64,000 bases of DNA from Candidatus Terasakiella magnetica (lineage in GTDB: Bacteria > Pseudomonadota > Alphaproteobacteria > Rhodospirillales > Terasakiellaceae). The stretch covers positions 62,001-126,000 of the forward strand of contig NZ_FLYE01000003.1 in NCBI RefSeq assembly GCF_900093605.1, in the 5' to 3' direction. The notes under the pieces are model-generated. The model worked only from the letters and a program-made list of their open reading frames with translations. It had not been told where the DNA came from and ran no database searches. Of the stretch, positions 24,161-34,583 are shown piece after piece. Each line of letters opens with the position of its first letter. Position 1 is the stretch's first letter. The position numbers and the translations under genes are program-made.

Positions 24161-25942
24161 ATGTCCACGAAAGAAATGACCGGTTCTGAAATCATCATTC
24201 AAGCTTTGAAAGATCAAGGTGTGGATGTGATGTTTGGCCTACCGGGTGGCGTGCTTCTTCCGCTGTATGACGCGCTGTTCAAACAAAATGGTCTTCGCCA
24301 CATTCTGGTGAAACACGAACAAGCTGCTGTCCACGCCGCGGAAGGGTATGCACGCTCTACCGGAAAAGTGGGTACGGTGCTTGTGACATCAGGTCCGGGC
24401 GCGACCAATACGGTCACGGGCCTTGTTGATGCCATGATGGATTCTGTCCCCTTGGTTTGTTTGACAGGTCAGGTCCCTTCAAGCTTGATTGGGAATGACG
24501 CCTTCCAAGAAGCCGATATCACCGGGATCACGCGCGGTATTACAAAACATAACTATCTTGTAAAAGATGTGAACGATCTGGGCCGTGTTCTGCACGAAGC
24601 TTATTATGTGGCACGTTCGGGCCGTCCCGGTCCGGTTTTGGTTGATGTACCTAAAGACGTGCTTTTGGCCTTGGGCAGCTATACAGCGCCTGCCAAAAAT
24701 GCACAGGTGGAACATAAATCTTATAAGCCACAGATCAAAGGCGAGACCGCTGCGATCAAAGAAGCTCTTGAGCTGATTAAAAATGCCAAGAAGCCATTGT
24801 TCTACGGTGGTGGCGGTATTGTGAACTCTGGCGATGCAGCGTGTACGTTATTTAGCCAGCTGGTGAAAATGACGGGCATTCCTTGTTCCTTGACGCTGAT
24901 GGGCTTGGGTGCATTCCCGGGTTCTGATGATCAGTTTTTAGGCATGATGGGTATGCACGGCACGTATGAGGCCAACATGGCGATGCATGACTGTGATGTC
25001 ATGATCAACATCGGGGCGCGTTTTGATGACCGCGTAACTGGCGCGCTTGAAGGTTTTGCCCCGCATTCTAAGAAAATCCATGTGGATATTGATCCTTCTT
25101 CCATCAACAAAAACGTTGTTGTGGATGTGCCAATCATTGGTGATGTGGCCCATGTTTTAGATGAATTGATCAAATACTGGAAAGCCGATCAGGCCCAAAT
25201 TGATGCTAAAGCACTGGATAGCTGGTGGAATGAGATCAATGAGTGGCGCAAAGTTGATAGCTTGAAATATACCAAGTCCAACAAAGTGATTAAGCCGCAA
25301 TATGCGCTTGAGCGTATTCGCGACCTTGCTTTGGAAACGGGTAAAGACACCTTCTATACAACAGAAGTAGGTCAACACCAGATGTGGGCGGCACAACATT
25401 TGTCCTTTGAAAAACCAAAACGCTGGATGACTTCTGGTGGCTTGGGCACCATGGGCTATGGTTTCCCCTCTGCCATGGGTGTGCAAACAGCTCATCCTGA
25501 TGGCTTGGTTGTGGCGATTGCGGGTGATGGTTCCTTCCAGATGAACTTGCAAGAAATCGCAACATTGATGGCTTATCGCCTGCCGGTGAAATGCTTCATC
25601 CTGAACAACAAGTTCTTGGGTATGGTGCGCCAGTGGCAGGAAATGTTCCATGGCGAGCGTTATTCTGAAAGTGTGATTGATGTTCAGCCTGATTTTGTCA
25701 AGCTGGCGGAAGCTTACGGCGCTTTGGGTCTTCGTGCTGAAAATCCGGGTGACTTGGATGATGTGATCAAGCAGGCTTATGCCTCTGATCTACCGACAAT
25801 TGTGGATATTCGCACGGATGCGGAAGAAAATGTCTTCCCGATGATCCCATCGGGTGCTGCACATAACGAAATCATTCTTGGCCCTGAAGGCACAGAAGCT
25901 TCCGAAGACGGCGGCAGCGTCGAATCCGGCGTTTTGGTGTAA
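24161..25942 (+). CDS. ilvI: Acetolactate synthase, large (catalytic) subunit
   Basis: 593 residues from the ATG at 24161, preceded by GGAGG at 24148. ThDP enzyme: the catalytic Glu53 is in LVKHEQAAVHAAEGYA; the FAD-binding middle domain and the ThDP motif GDGSFQMNLQEIATLMAYRL with NNKFLGMVRQWQ are clear. It condenses pyruvate (or pyruvate with 2-oxobutyrate) in valine, leucine and isoleucine synthesis. The gene heads ilvI-ilvH-ilvC. The name ilvB would be equally valid. Confidence 0.95.
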   Translation: MSTKEMTGSEIIIQALKDQGVDVMFGLPGGVLLPLYDALFKQNGLRHILVKHEQAAVHAAEGYARSTGKVGTVLVTSGPGATNTVTGLVDAMMDSVPLVCLTGQVPSSLIGNDAFQEADITGITRGITKHNYLVKDVNDLGRVLHEAYYVARSGRPGPVLVDVPKDVLLALGSYTAPAKNAQVEHKSYKPQIKGETAAIKEALELIKNAKKPLFYGGGGIVNSGDAACTLFSQLVKMTGIPCSLTLMGLGAFPGSDDQFLGMMGMHGTYEANMAMHDCDVMINIGARFDDRVTGALEGFAPHSKKIHVDIDPSSINKNVVVDVPIIGDVAHVLDELIKYWKADQAQIDAKALDSWWNEINEWRKVDSLKYTKSNKVIKPQYALERIRDLALETGKDTFYTTEVGQHQMWAAQHLSFEKPKRWMTSGGLGTMGYGFPSAMGVQTAHPDGLVVAIAGDGSFQMNLQEIATLMAYRLPVKCFILNNKFLGMVRQWQEMFHGERYSESVIDVQPDFVKLAEAYGALGLRAENPGDLDDVIKQAYASDLPTIVDIRTDAEENVFPMIPSGAAHNEIILGPEGTEASEDGGSVESGVLV

Positions 25943-25959
25943 GGCAAAGGAGAGAAAAA

Positions 25960-26478
25960 ATGACAAATAACGATAAAGATGACCTCTTGAGCCACACAGT
26001 TTCTGTTCTGGTAGATAATGAATCTGGTGTTCTTGCCCGCGTGGTTGGCCTGTTCTCAGGTCGCGGCTATAACATTGACAGTTTGACGGTGGCCGAAGTC
26101 GACCATGAGGACAATTTGTCAAAGATTACAATCGTTACCAGCGGTACACGTCAAGTCATTGAACAGATTAAAGCACAGCTTGATCGCCTTGTTCCGGTGC
26201 GTCGTGTGGTCGATTTGACCATCGATGGACCAAGCGTTGAGCGTGAAATGGCGTTGGTAAAGGTTGCAGGCGAGGGGGAACATCGTGTAGAAGCTTTGCG
26301 CATTGCCGATATTTTCCGCGCACGCGTTATCGACAGCTCGAATTCATCCTTCGTCTTTGAGGTCTTTGGTAAGGCCGGCAAAGTCGATGCATTTATTAAA
26401 CTGATGGAGCCATTGGGGCTGGTTGACGTATCACGTACCGGTGTCGTGGCGATCTCTCGCGGGGCCGAAGGTCTCTAA
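25960..26478 (+). CDS. ilvH: Acetolactate synthase, small (regulatory) subunit
   Basis: 172 residues, with AAGGAGAG just before the ATG. The N-terminal ACT domain (HTVSVLVDNESGVLARVVGL, FSGRGYNIDSLTVAEVDHED) binds the feedback inhibitor valine in the family. The C-terminal ALS_ss_C domain (VERELALVKV-like segment, FRARVIDSSNSSFVFEVFG) activates the large subunit. It is 17 bases after ilvI. Confidence 0.95.
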   Translation: MTNNDKDDLLSHTVSVLVDNESGVLARVVGLFSGRGYNIDSLTVAEVDHEDNLSKITIVTSGTRQVIEQIKAQLDRLVPVRRVVDLTIDGPSVEREMALVKVAGEGEHRVEALRIADIFRARVIDSSNSSFVFEVFGKAGKVDAFIKLMEPLGLVDVSRTGVVAISRGAEGL

Positions 26479-26513
26479 GAGAAATCGATTCTAAATTATT
26501 ATTCTTACTTTAG

Positions 26514-27551
<1,038 letters not shown>

Positions 27552-27712
27552 GCAAATCCCGCATGCCCTTGATAAAAGGGGGCGGGGAGACGCATTTGCG
27601 AAGAAACACAACTAAGCCTTTTGGGTTTAGATGTGCGTGACTCCATTCAAGTAAATGGAGTCTGCATGCACTGCAGAAAAGGGAGGTTCCTTAACGGGAA
27701 CCTCCTTTTTTG
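27552..27712 (+). ncRNA. Structured ilvC 3' UTR, possible small RNA
   Basis: Three hairpins follow the ilvC stop at once. First, GCAAAT (27552-27557) and CCCGC pair with GCGGG and ATTTGC (27594-27599), enclosing CCCTT/AAGGG. Second, GACTCCATT (27639-27647) pairs perfectly with AATGGAGTC (27654-27662). Third is the terminator at 27682-27711. A 160-base segment built like this may be kept as a stable 3'-UTR-derived RNA. That step is inference; the hairpins are directly visible. Confidence 0.45.
27682..27711 (+). terminator. Rho-independent terminator of the ilvIHC operon
   Basis: GGAGGTTCC (27682-27690) pairs perfectly with GGAACCTCC (27697-27705), followed by six T residues. Confidence 0.93.
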
Positions 27713-27841
27713 TTAGGGTGTTTGAGGTACTGGAAAAAGAACATCATAGCCCCAGTTAAAACCAAAAGCCTGCTACAGGTTTGTCTCAAGCCACCAAGCC
27801 ACAAGAAGCAAATAAGGCCCCTTCAAACAAGACAGTATGCA

Positions 27842-27855
27842 CTCTGCGCGCAGAG
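27842..27855. promoter_or_regulatory. 14-bp perfect palindrome upstream of the leuA leader
   Basis: CTCTGCGCGCAGAG reads the same on both strands. It lies in the roughly 260 bases between the ilvC terminator and the leader peptide, where no gene is visible. It could be a regulator site for leuA or chance. TTGACT at about 27909 may be a -35 element but no well-placed -10 is obvious. Confidence 0.35.
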
Positions 27856-27973
27856 CAAGGGTCTCGTGGAAAATCTGGGGTAAGACGCGCGCTTGTGTGA
27901 AAAACAGTTTGACTCTGCGAAATAAATCCCCTTTTATAAAGAGGTAACAAACATTCTTAAGGTTCAGTCGACC

Positions 27974-28096
27974 ATGACTATGATTGAAATCAGCGCTGTA
28001 ACAATGATCGCCGCTTCTTTAAGCGCTGCGGTTGCTTTGCGTGTATATGGTCAAAAACGACTTTCTCTCCTCCTTGCACGACTTACTCGCCCCTGA
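27974..28096 (+). CDS. leuL: Candidate leucine-rich leader peptide of leuA
   Basis: A 40-residue frame (ATG 27974, TGA 28094-28096) ends 128 bases before leuA. AAGG lies about 11 bases before the ATG. Five of the residues 30-37 are Leu (LSLLLARL), encoded by CTT, CTC, CTC, CTT and CTT, close to the stop. The N-terminal part is Ala/Ile/Val/Met-rich. Leader peptides with a run of the end-product codon just before the stop are the hallmark of ribosome-mediated attenuation. Competing stems right after it support this. No homology claim is made. Confidence 0.7.
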   Translation: MTMIEISAVTMIAASLSAAVALRVYGQKRLSLLLARLTRP

Positions 28097-28177
28097 GCGA
28101 AGCAAACTTCTCGTCCATTATTGAAAAAGTGACCTGAAGTGAGCGTTCAGGGGACAAGGCTTGTTGCATTTACAAGC
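28090..28177 (+). promoter_or_regulatory. Candidate leuA attenuator with competing stems
   Basis: Stem 1: 28090-28099 (CCCCTGAGCG, including the leader stop codon) pairs with 28144-28153 (CGTTCAGGGG) over 10 bp with one G-U. Stem 2: CCTGAA (28133-28138) pairs with TTCAGG (28146-28151), sharing bases with stem 1, so they exclude each other. A third hairpin is GCTTGT (28159-28164) with ACAAGC (28172-28177), followed by ATATTTC, only a weak T-run. A ribosome at the leader stop would mask one arm of stem 1 and favour stem 2. Whether the output is transcriptional or translational is open. Confidence 0.6.
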
Positions 28178-28224
28178 ATATTTCACTAATTAATATCCAA
28201 ACATATTTTCTTAGGATGAGAAGA

Positions 28225-29784
28225 ATGACAACCGATTCAAACCGCGTAATTATTTTCGATACCACTTTGCGTGATGGCGAACAAAGCCCCGGCGCTTCCA
28301 TGAATTTGGAAGAAAAGCTGCGTATTGCTGAAACGTTGGAAGAGATGGGCGTTGATGTGATTGAAGCGGGTTTCCCGATTGCATCGGAAGGTGACTTTGA
28401 ATCAGTCAGCGAAATTGCAAAACGTGCAAAAAATTCCTCGATCTGTGGCTTGTCACGTGCTTCACAAGGCGACATTCAGCGTTGCTTTGATGCGGTAAAA
28501 CACGCCCCGATCCATCGTATCCATACCTTCATTTCCACATCTCCATTGCATATGAAATATAAATTGCAAATGGAACCGGATGCGGTTGTGGAAAAAATCA
28601 AAAGCTCCGTCACATTTGCCCGCTCTTTGGTGGAAGATGTGGAATGGTCAGCAGAAGATGGCACACGCACAGACCCCGATTTCTTGTGTCGTTGTGTGGA
28701 AACCGCCATTGCCGCGGGTGCACGCACGATCAATATTCCCGATACGGTGGGCTACACGGTGCCGGAAGAATATTACAAGATGATCGACATGTTGATGAAC
28801 CGCGTGCCAAACATCGATCAGGCCATCATTTCAACCCATTGTCACAATGACTTGGGCTTGGCTGTGGCAAACTCTTTGTCAGCAGTCCAAGCTGGGGCAC
28901 GCCAAGTGGAATGTACCATCAACGGTTTGGGCGAGCGTGCAGGTAACGCCGCCTTAGAAGAAATCGTTATGGCCTTGCGCACGCGCAAAGATTTCATGCC
29001 TTATGAAACAGGCATTAAGTCAGAATTGATCACGCGTGCTTCGCGCATGGTCTCTGCCATTACGGGTTTTTCTGTGCAGCCTAATAAGGCAATTGTGGGT
29101 AAAAACGCCTTTGCCCATGAGTCAGGTATTCACCAAGATGGCATGTTGAAACATGCAGGCACGTACGAAATTATGACGCCTGAAAGCGTTGGACTTGATA
29201 ACGCCAATAAGATCGTCTTGGGTAAACACTCTGGTCGCCATGCCTTTAAAGATAAATTATCTGCATTGGGCTATGAGTTGGGTGATAATGCCTTAAATGA
29301 TGCCTTTAAGCGTTTCAAAGATTTGGCAGATCAGAAAAAAGACGTTTATGACGATGACATTATTGCCTTGGTTGATGATGAGGTCATGCGCGTTAATGAA
29401 CGTGTGAAATTGACCCATTTCCAAGTGACGTGCGGCACCCATGTGAAAAGCCAAATTGCGGCCTTGTCCCTTGAAATTGATGGGGATGAGCGCAAAACCA
29501 TTGCAGAAGGCGATGGGCCCGTTGATGCAGCCTTTAAAGCGATTAAAGAGATCGTGCCGCTGCCAAATGCTCATTTGGAACTGTATCAGGTTCATGCTGT
29601 CACCCAAGGTACCGATGCCCAAGCAGAAGTGACTGTGCGTCTGGAAGAAGAAGGCAAAACGGTTAATGGTCGCGGGGCCGATACCGATACGATGGTAGCC
29701 TCTGTGAATGCTTATTTAAACGCGGTTAACAAATTACTGGTTAAACGTGAAAAGGGTAAGCCTGAAGACGTGGGTAGTATTTAA
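28225..29784 (+). CDS. leuA: 2-isopropylmalate synthase
   Basis: 519 residues from the ATG at 28225 with AGGATGAGAAG upstream; the ATG at 28216 is too close to that site. The DRE-TIM barrel is clear: VIIFDTTLRDGEQSPGASM, HTFISTSPLHMKYKL, and the metal His pair in STHCHNDLGLAVANSLSAVQ. The C-terminal LeuA allosteric domain (from about residue 395, VTCGTHVKSQIAALSLEIDG) is complete, so leucine feedback is expected. It starts the leucine branch from 2-ketoisovalerate. A strong terminator follows. Confidence 0.96.
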   Translation: MTTDSNRVIIFDTTLRDGEQSPGASMNLEEKLRIAETLEEMGVDVIEAGFPIASEGDFESVSEIAKRAKNSSICGLSRASQGDIQRCFDAVKHAPIHRIHTFISTSPLHMKYKLQMEPDAVVEKIKSSVTFARSLVEDVEWSAEDGTRTDPDFLCRCVETAIAAGARTINIPDTVGYTVPEEYYKMIDMLMNRVPNIDQAIISTHCHNDLGLAVANSLSAVQAGARQVECTINGLGERAGNAALEEIVMALRTRKDFMPYETGIKSELITRASRMVSAITGFSVQPNKAIVGKNAFAHESGIHQDGMLKHAGTYEIMTPESVGLDNANKIVLGKHSGRHAFKDKLSALGYELGDNALNDAFKRFKDLADQKKDVYDDDIIALVDDEVMRVNERVKLTHFQVTCGTHVKSQIAALSLEIDGDERKTIAEGDGPVDAAFKAIKEIVPLPNAHLELYQVHAVTQGTDAQAEVTVRLEEEGKTVNGRGADTDTMVASVNAYLNAVNKLLVKREKGKPEDVGSI

Positions 29785-29827
29785 AAGATTCTCTCAGGCT
29801 TTGGATAAAGCTAGAGCATGAATAGTG

Positions 29828-29866
29828 AAAAAAGAGGCTGGAAACCCGTGTTTCAGCCTCTTTTTT
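29828..29866 (+). terminator. Rho-independent terminator of leuA
   Basis: GAGGCTG (29834-29840) and the following AAAC pair with GTTTCAGCCTC (ending 29860), with one bulged G, flanked by A6 and T6 runs. Confidence 0.92.
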
Positions 29867-31125
<1,259 letters not shown>

Positions 31126-31132
31126 ACACAAC

Positions 31133-31164
31133 AAAGCGCTTCACATAGGTTGAAGCGCTTTTGA
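31133..31164 (+). terminator. Hairpin between mreB and mreC (partial terminator)
   Basis: AAAGCGCTTCA (31133-31143) pairs perfectly with TGAAGCGCTTT (31151-31161) with a 7-nt loop; only four T residues follow. It could end part of the transcripts so that MreB exceeds MreCD, or protect the mreB 3' end. Confidence 0.7.
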
Positions 31165-31191
31165 CTTGAGGATGAAGGGGAACTTCCTTTG

Positions 31192-32166
31192 GTGAAATCA
31201 GGGCCAGGTGCACAAACACGGGTTGATATGATCCGTAATCTGCTGCAGAGATTTGCATATCTCGGGCTGATATTGGCAGCCTTTGGCCTGATGATGCTGG
31301 GTAAAGCAGAAACCATCATTGTTGAAGAAGCCCGTGCACGCATTAATGATGCCTTTGCACCTATCCTTGAAGCCATTGCTGAACCTGCTGAAACCGTGCG
31401 TAATTATTTGGATGAAGGGCGTCAGTTCCTTTCCATCCATAGTGAGAATGTGCGTTTAACCAAAGAAAATCAGCGTTTGCTGCAATGGCAGACAGTTGCG
31501 CGTAAAGTGCAGTCGGAAAATGAAACATTGCGCGGTTTGCTTAATTATCAGGTCGGTCCTGAAAGCAGCTATCAGGCTGCGCGGGTGATCTCTGATGATG
31601 GCGGTATTTATTCTGAAAGTATGCTGGTCTATGCCGGAAATCGCGAGGGCCTGAAAAATGGTCAAGCGGTTGTTACAGGCGAAGGTCTTGTGGGGCGTAT
31701 TGCCGGTGTGGCCCATCGTTCTGCCCGTGTGTTGTTGTTATCTGATTTAAACAGCCGCATTCCGGTGATGATTGAAAGTTCACGTGCGCGCGGCATTATG
31801 GCAGGGCGCAACGAAGATAAGCCAATTTTAACCAAACTGCCCCCGGGCACTATTGTCTCACCGGGCGACCGTATTGTGACATCGGGTCATGGTGGGGCTT
31901 TTCCGCAAGGTATTCCGGTTGGGCAAATCTCAGCTGTGGATGATATCTCGGTTGAAGTGACGCTTTATGTGGATACCACGCGCCTTGAGATTGTACGCAT
32001 TGTGGATTACGGCCTTGAGGGTATTTTGGACCGCAACCGTTTAAGAACGGACCTGCCCAAAAATGATATTCCGGTGAAAAAAGTAACACCGATTGCACCC
32101 AAGACACCGGAAATGAAAACCGTTGTGCCCAAACCGGGTACGGAGAGGAGACCGTCTGAGCCATGA
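31192..32166 (+). CDS. mreC: Rod shape-determining protein MreC
   Basis: 324 residues from the GTG at 31192, with AAGGGG about 11 bases before it; the TTG at 31189 is the alternative. One membrane helix near residue 20 (AYLGLILAAFGLMMLGKAET), a coiled coil (ENVRLTKENQRLLQWQ), then the beta-barrel MreC core (VITGEGLVGRIAGVAHRSAR, LLLSDLNSRIPVMIESSRAR). The C-terminus is Pro/Lys/Thr-rich. It links MreB to PBP2 in the periplasm. It overlaps mreD by 4 bases. Confidence 0.94.
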   Translation: MKSGPGAQTRVDMIRNLLQRFAYLGLILAAFGLMMLGKAETIIVEEARARINDAFAPILEAIAEPAETVRNYLDEGRQFLSIHSENVRLTKENQRLLQWQTVARKVQSENETLRGLLNYQVGPESSYQAARVISDDGGIYSESMLVYAGNREGLKNGQAVVTGEGLVGRIAGVAHRSARVLLLSDLNSRIPVMIESSRARGIMAGRNEDKPILTKLPPGTIVSPGDRIVTSGHGGAFPQGIPVGQISAVDDISVEVTLYVDTTRLEIVRIVDYGLEGILDRNRLRTDLPKNDIPVKKVTPIAPKTPEMKTVVPKPGTERRPSEP

Positions 32167-32672
32167 AACCGGCCTTCTGGCAGCGTCTAGACCTTTGGGC
32201 GCGCAATATTTCTCCTGTGGGGTTGTCGGTTGTCTTGATTTTGCTCAGTGTCATTCCCACACATGTTCCCGGCTATGGCTCGATCGTGCCGCAACTGGCG
32301 TTGATGGGGGTTTTCCACTGGACGGTATTTCGTCCTGACCTATTTCCCATCTGGGCTGTGTTTGTCATTGGTATTTTGCAAGATGCGTTGGGCGGTGCGC
32401 CCATGGGGCTTAATACCATTGTCTATCTCACGGTTTTTGGGGTGGTTTTGGGCCAGCGCCGTTTCTTCTTGGGGAAAACCTTCTGGGTGGAATGGCTCGG
32501 TTTTAATATTATTGCCGCAGGGGCCGCCCTTCAGGCTTGGCTTTTGCTATCGGCCTACCATGTACATGTTTTGGCACCGGGCCCGGTGTTTTTCCAATAT
32601 CTAATGACCATGGGGGTCTATCCCCTTTTGGCATGGGTGATGGGGCGTTGGCAGCGTTCCGTTTTGAGATAA
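32163..32672 (+). CDS. mreD: Rod shape-determining protein MreD
   Basis: 169 residues, five or so membrane helices (for example SVVLILLSVIPTHVPGYGSI, FVIGILQDALGGAPMGLNTI, WLGFNIIAAGAALQAWLLLS). GILQDALGGAPMGLN is the family signature. It starts inside the mreC stop (ATGA), so translation is coupled. Confidence 0.92.
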   Translation: MKPAFWQRLDLWARNISPVGLSVVLILLSVIPTHVPGYGSIVPQLALMGVFHWTVFRPDLFPIWAVFVIGILQDALGGAPMGLNTIVYLTVFGVVLGQRRFFLGKTFWVEWLGFNIIAAGAALQAWLLLSAYHVHVLAPGPVFFQYLMTMGVYPLLAWVMGRWQRSVLR

Positions 32673-32687
32673 GAGCGACAAAAAGAG

Positions 32688-34574
32688 ATGCAAAGAGGAA
32701 GTGATAGATCAAAACTTTTCAGTCGCCGGGCAGCTGTGCTCGGTGGGGGAAAGCTTGTCTTGCTCTCAGCTCTTGTGGGGCGGATGTATTATCTCCAAGT
32801 GGTTGAAGCGCCGCGCTTTAAAACCATGGCAGAAGAAAACCGAATTTCCATTCGCTTATTGCCGCCGCCACGGGGGCGTATCGTTGATCGTTTCGGTGAA
32901 GAATTGGCGGTTAATGAGCAGAATTACCGCGTGATTATTACGGCTGAGGACACCAATGGTAACCCCACGGGAACATTAGATACCTTGGGTCAAGTCATTG
33001 AAATTAGTGAAAAAGAAAAGAAGAAAATCCTCAAAGAGATTAAGCGCAAACGCAGCTTTGTACCAGTAACTGTGCGCGAAAACCTAACGTGGGAAGAAGT
33101 TGCGCAAATTGAGGTTAACACACCGGACCTGCCCGGAAGTGAAATCGATGTGGGTCAAACGCGTCATTATCCCAAAGGCACACATTCTGCCCATGTGCTG
33201 GGCTATGTGGCATCAGTAACGGAAAAAGATGCCAAGGATGATCCGTTGTTGGAACTACCGGGTTTTCGCATTGGTAAATCCGGTGTTGAAAGGCTCCATG
33301 ATTTAAAATTACGCGGCTCAGGCGGGACCTCACAGGTGGAAGTGAATGCCTTGGGCCGTGTCATTCAGGAAGTTGAGCGCCAAGAAGGCCAACCGGGCGC
33401 TGAAGTTACCCTGACACTGGATGCGGGCTTGCAAGAAATGACGGCTGAGCGTTTGGGTGAAGATGCTGCTGCCTCAGTCGTGCTGGATATCCATACGGGT
33501 GAAGTGCTGTCGATGGCGTCAAACCCAAGCTATGACCCCAACGCCTTTAACCGTGGTCTGTCTCATAAAGAATGGCAGAACCTTATTACCAATCCACGTG
33601 GGCCGCTTACCAATAAGGCGATTGCCGGGCAATATGCGCCGGGGTCGACCTTTAAAATGGTTGTGGCACTTGCCGCCCTTGAAAAAGGGGTGATTACGCC
33701 TTCACAGCGTATCACCTGTGAAGGTCATATGGATTTGGGCAATGCGCGTTTTCATTGTTGGAAAAAGGGCGGTCACGGCCCGATGAATATGATTGAAGCC
33801 CATATGCATTCTTGTGATATTTATTTTTATGATATTGCCAAACGCATCGGGATTAACCGTATCCATGATATGGCGCGTCGCCTTGGCATTGGTGATAAAA
33901 CCGGATTGGATTTACCGGGGGAACGCACAGGCTTGATGCCGTCGCGCGATTGGAAGCTGGCAACGATTGGCGCACCATGGCAGGGCGGGGAAACCCTGAT
34001 TACGGGGATCGGTCAAGGCTATGTTCTGGCAACACCTTTGCAGCTTGCGGTGATGACAGCGCGTTTGGTTAGTGGCAAGAAAGTTGTGCCACACCTCACC
34101 CGCAAGATCAGCACCAGCCAAGGTATTGAAGTACCCGTGCGAAAAGAGTTTGAGCCCTTGGGCATTAACCCGCACCATTTGAAGATTATTCATAAAGGCA
34201 TGAATGCGGTAACGAATATTCCCGGTGGTACGGCCTTTCGGGCGCGCATTAAAGAGCGTGAATTCACCATGGCGGGGAAAACGGGGACCGCGCAGGTGCG
34301 CCGTATTTCCAAGGCAGAACGCGATGTGCGCGTTCTTAAAAATAATGAATTACCGTGGGAGCTGCGCGATCATGCCCTCTTTGTAGGTTTTGCACCCTAT
34401 GATAATCCGCGCTATGCAGCAGCGGTGGTTGTCGAGCATGGCGGGTCTGGCTCTAAAGCCGCCGCGCCAATTGTGCGCGATATTTTATTAGAAGCTCAAC
34501 GCCGTGAATCAGCACGTGGTGAGCCTTTGGTTGCCCCAAGCCCGGCAGATAAAAAAGATGATAAGGAGGCATAG
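32688..34574 (+). CDS. mrdA: Penicillin-binding protein 2 (peptidoglycan transpeptidase)
   Basis: 628 residues. One N-terminal membrane helix (AVLGGGKLVLLSALVGRMYY), the pedestal with LLPPPRGRIVDRFGEELAVN, and the transpeptidase domain with SxxK in YAPGSTFKMVVALAAL, SxN-type SCDIYFYDIA and KTGT in MAGKTGTAQVRR. The charged C-terminal tail is typical. It crosslinks peptidoglycan during elongation together with RodA, next in the operon. Confidence 0.97.
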   Translation: MQRGSDRSKLFSRRAAVLGGGKLVLLSALVGRMYYLQVVEAPRFKTMAEENRISIRLLPPPRGRIVDRFGEELAVNEQNYRVIITAEDTNGNPTGTLDTLGQVIEISEKEKKKILKEIKRKRSFVPVTVRENLTWEEVAQIEVNTPDLPGSEIDVGQTRHYPKGTHSAHVLGYVASVTEKDAKDDPLLELPGFRIGKSGVERLHDLKLRGSGGTSQVEVNALGRVIQEVERQEGQPGAEVTLTLDAGLQEMTAERLGEDAAASVVLDIHTGEVLSMASNPSYDPNAFNRGLSHKEWQNLITNPRGPLTNKAIAGQYAPGSTFKMVVALAALEKGVITPSQRITCEGHMDLGNARFHCWKKGGHGPMNMIEAHMHSCDIYFYDIAKRIGINRIHDMARRLGIGDKTGLDLPGERTGLMPSRDWKLATIGAPWQGGETLITGIGQGYVLATPLQLAVMTARLVSGKKVVPHLTRKISTSQGIEVPVRKEFEPLGINPHHLKIIHKGMNAVTNIPGGTAFRARIKEREFTMAGKTGTAQVRRISKAERDVRVLKNNELPWELRDHALFVGFAPYDNPRYAAAVVVEHGGSGSKAAAPIVRDILLEAQRRESARGEPLVAPSPADKKDDKEA

Positions 34575-34583
34575 GGACATATC

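Noticed and set aside
24092-24180. Valine-rich leader peptide in front of ilvI
   Set aside because: A GTG frame with several Val codons exists, but it has no stop before the ilvI start and no ribosome binding site.
28154-28164. ACAAG/CTTGT hairpin in the leuA leader
   Set aside because: The loop would be a single base, which cannot form; only the pairing of CTTGT with the downstream ACAAG is sterically possible.
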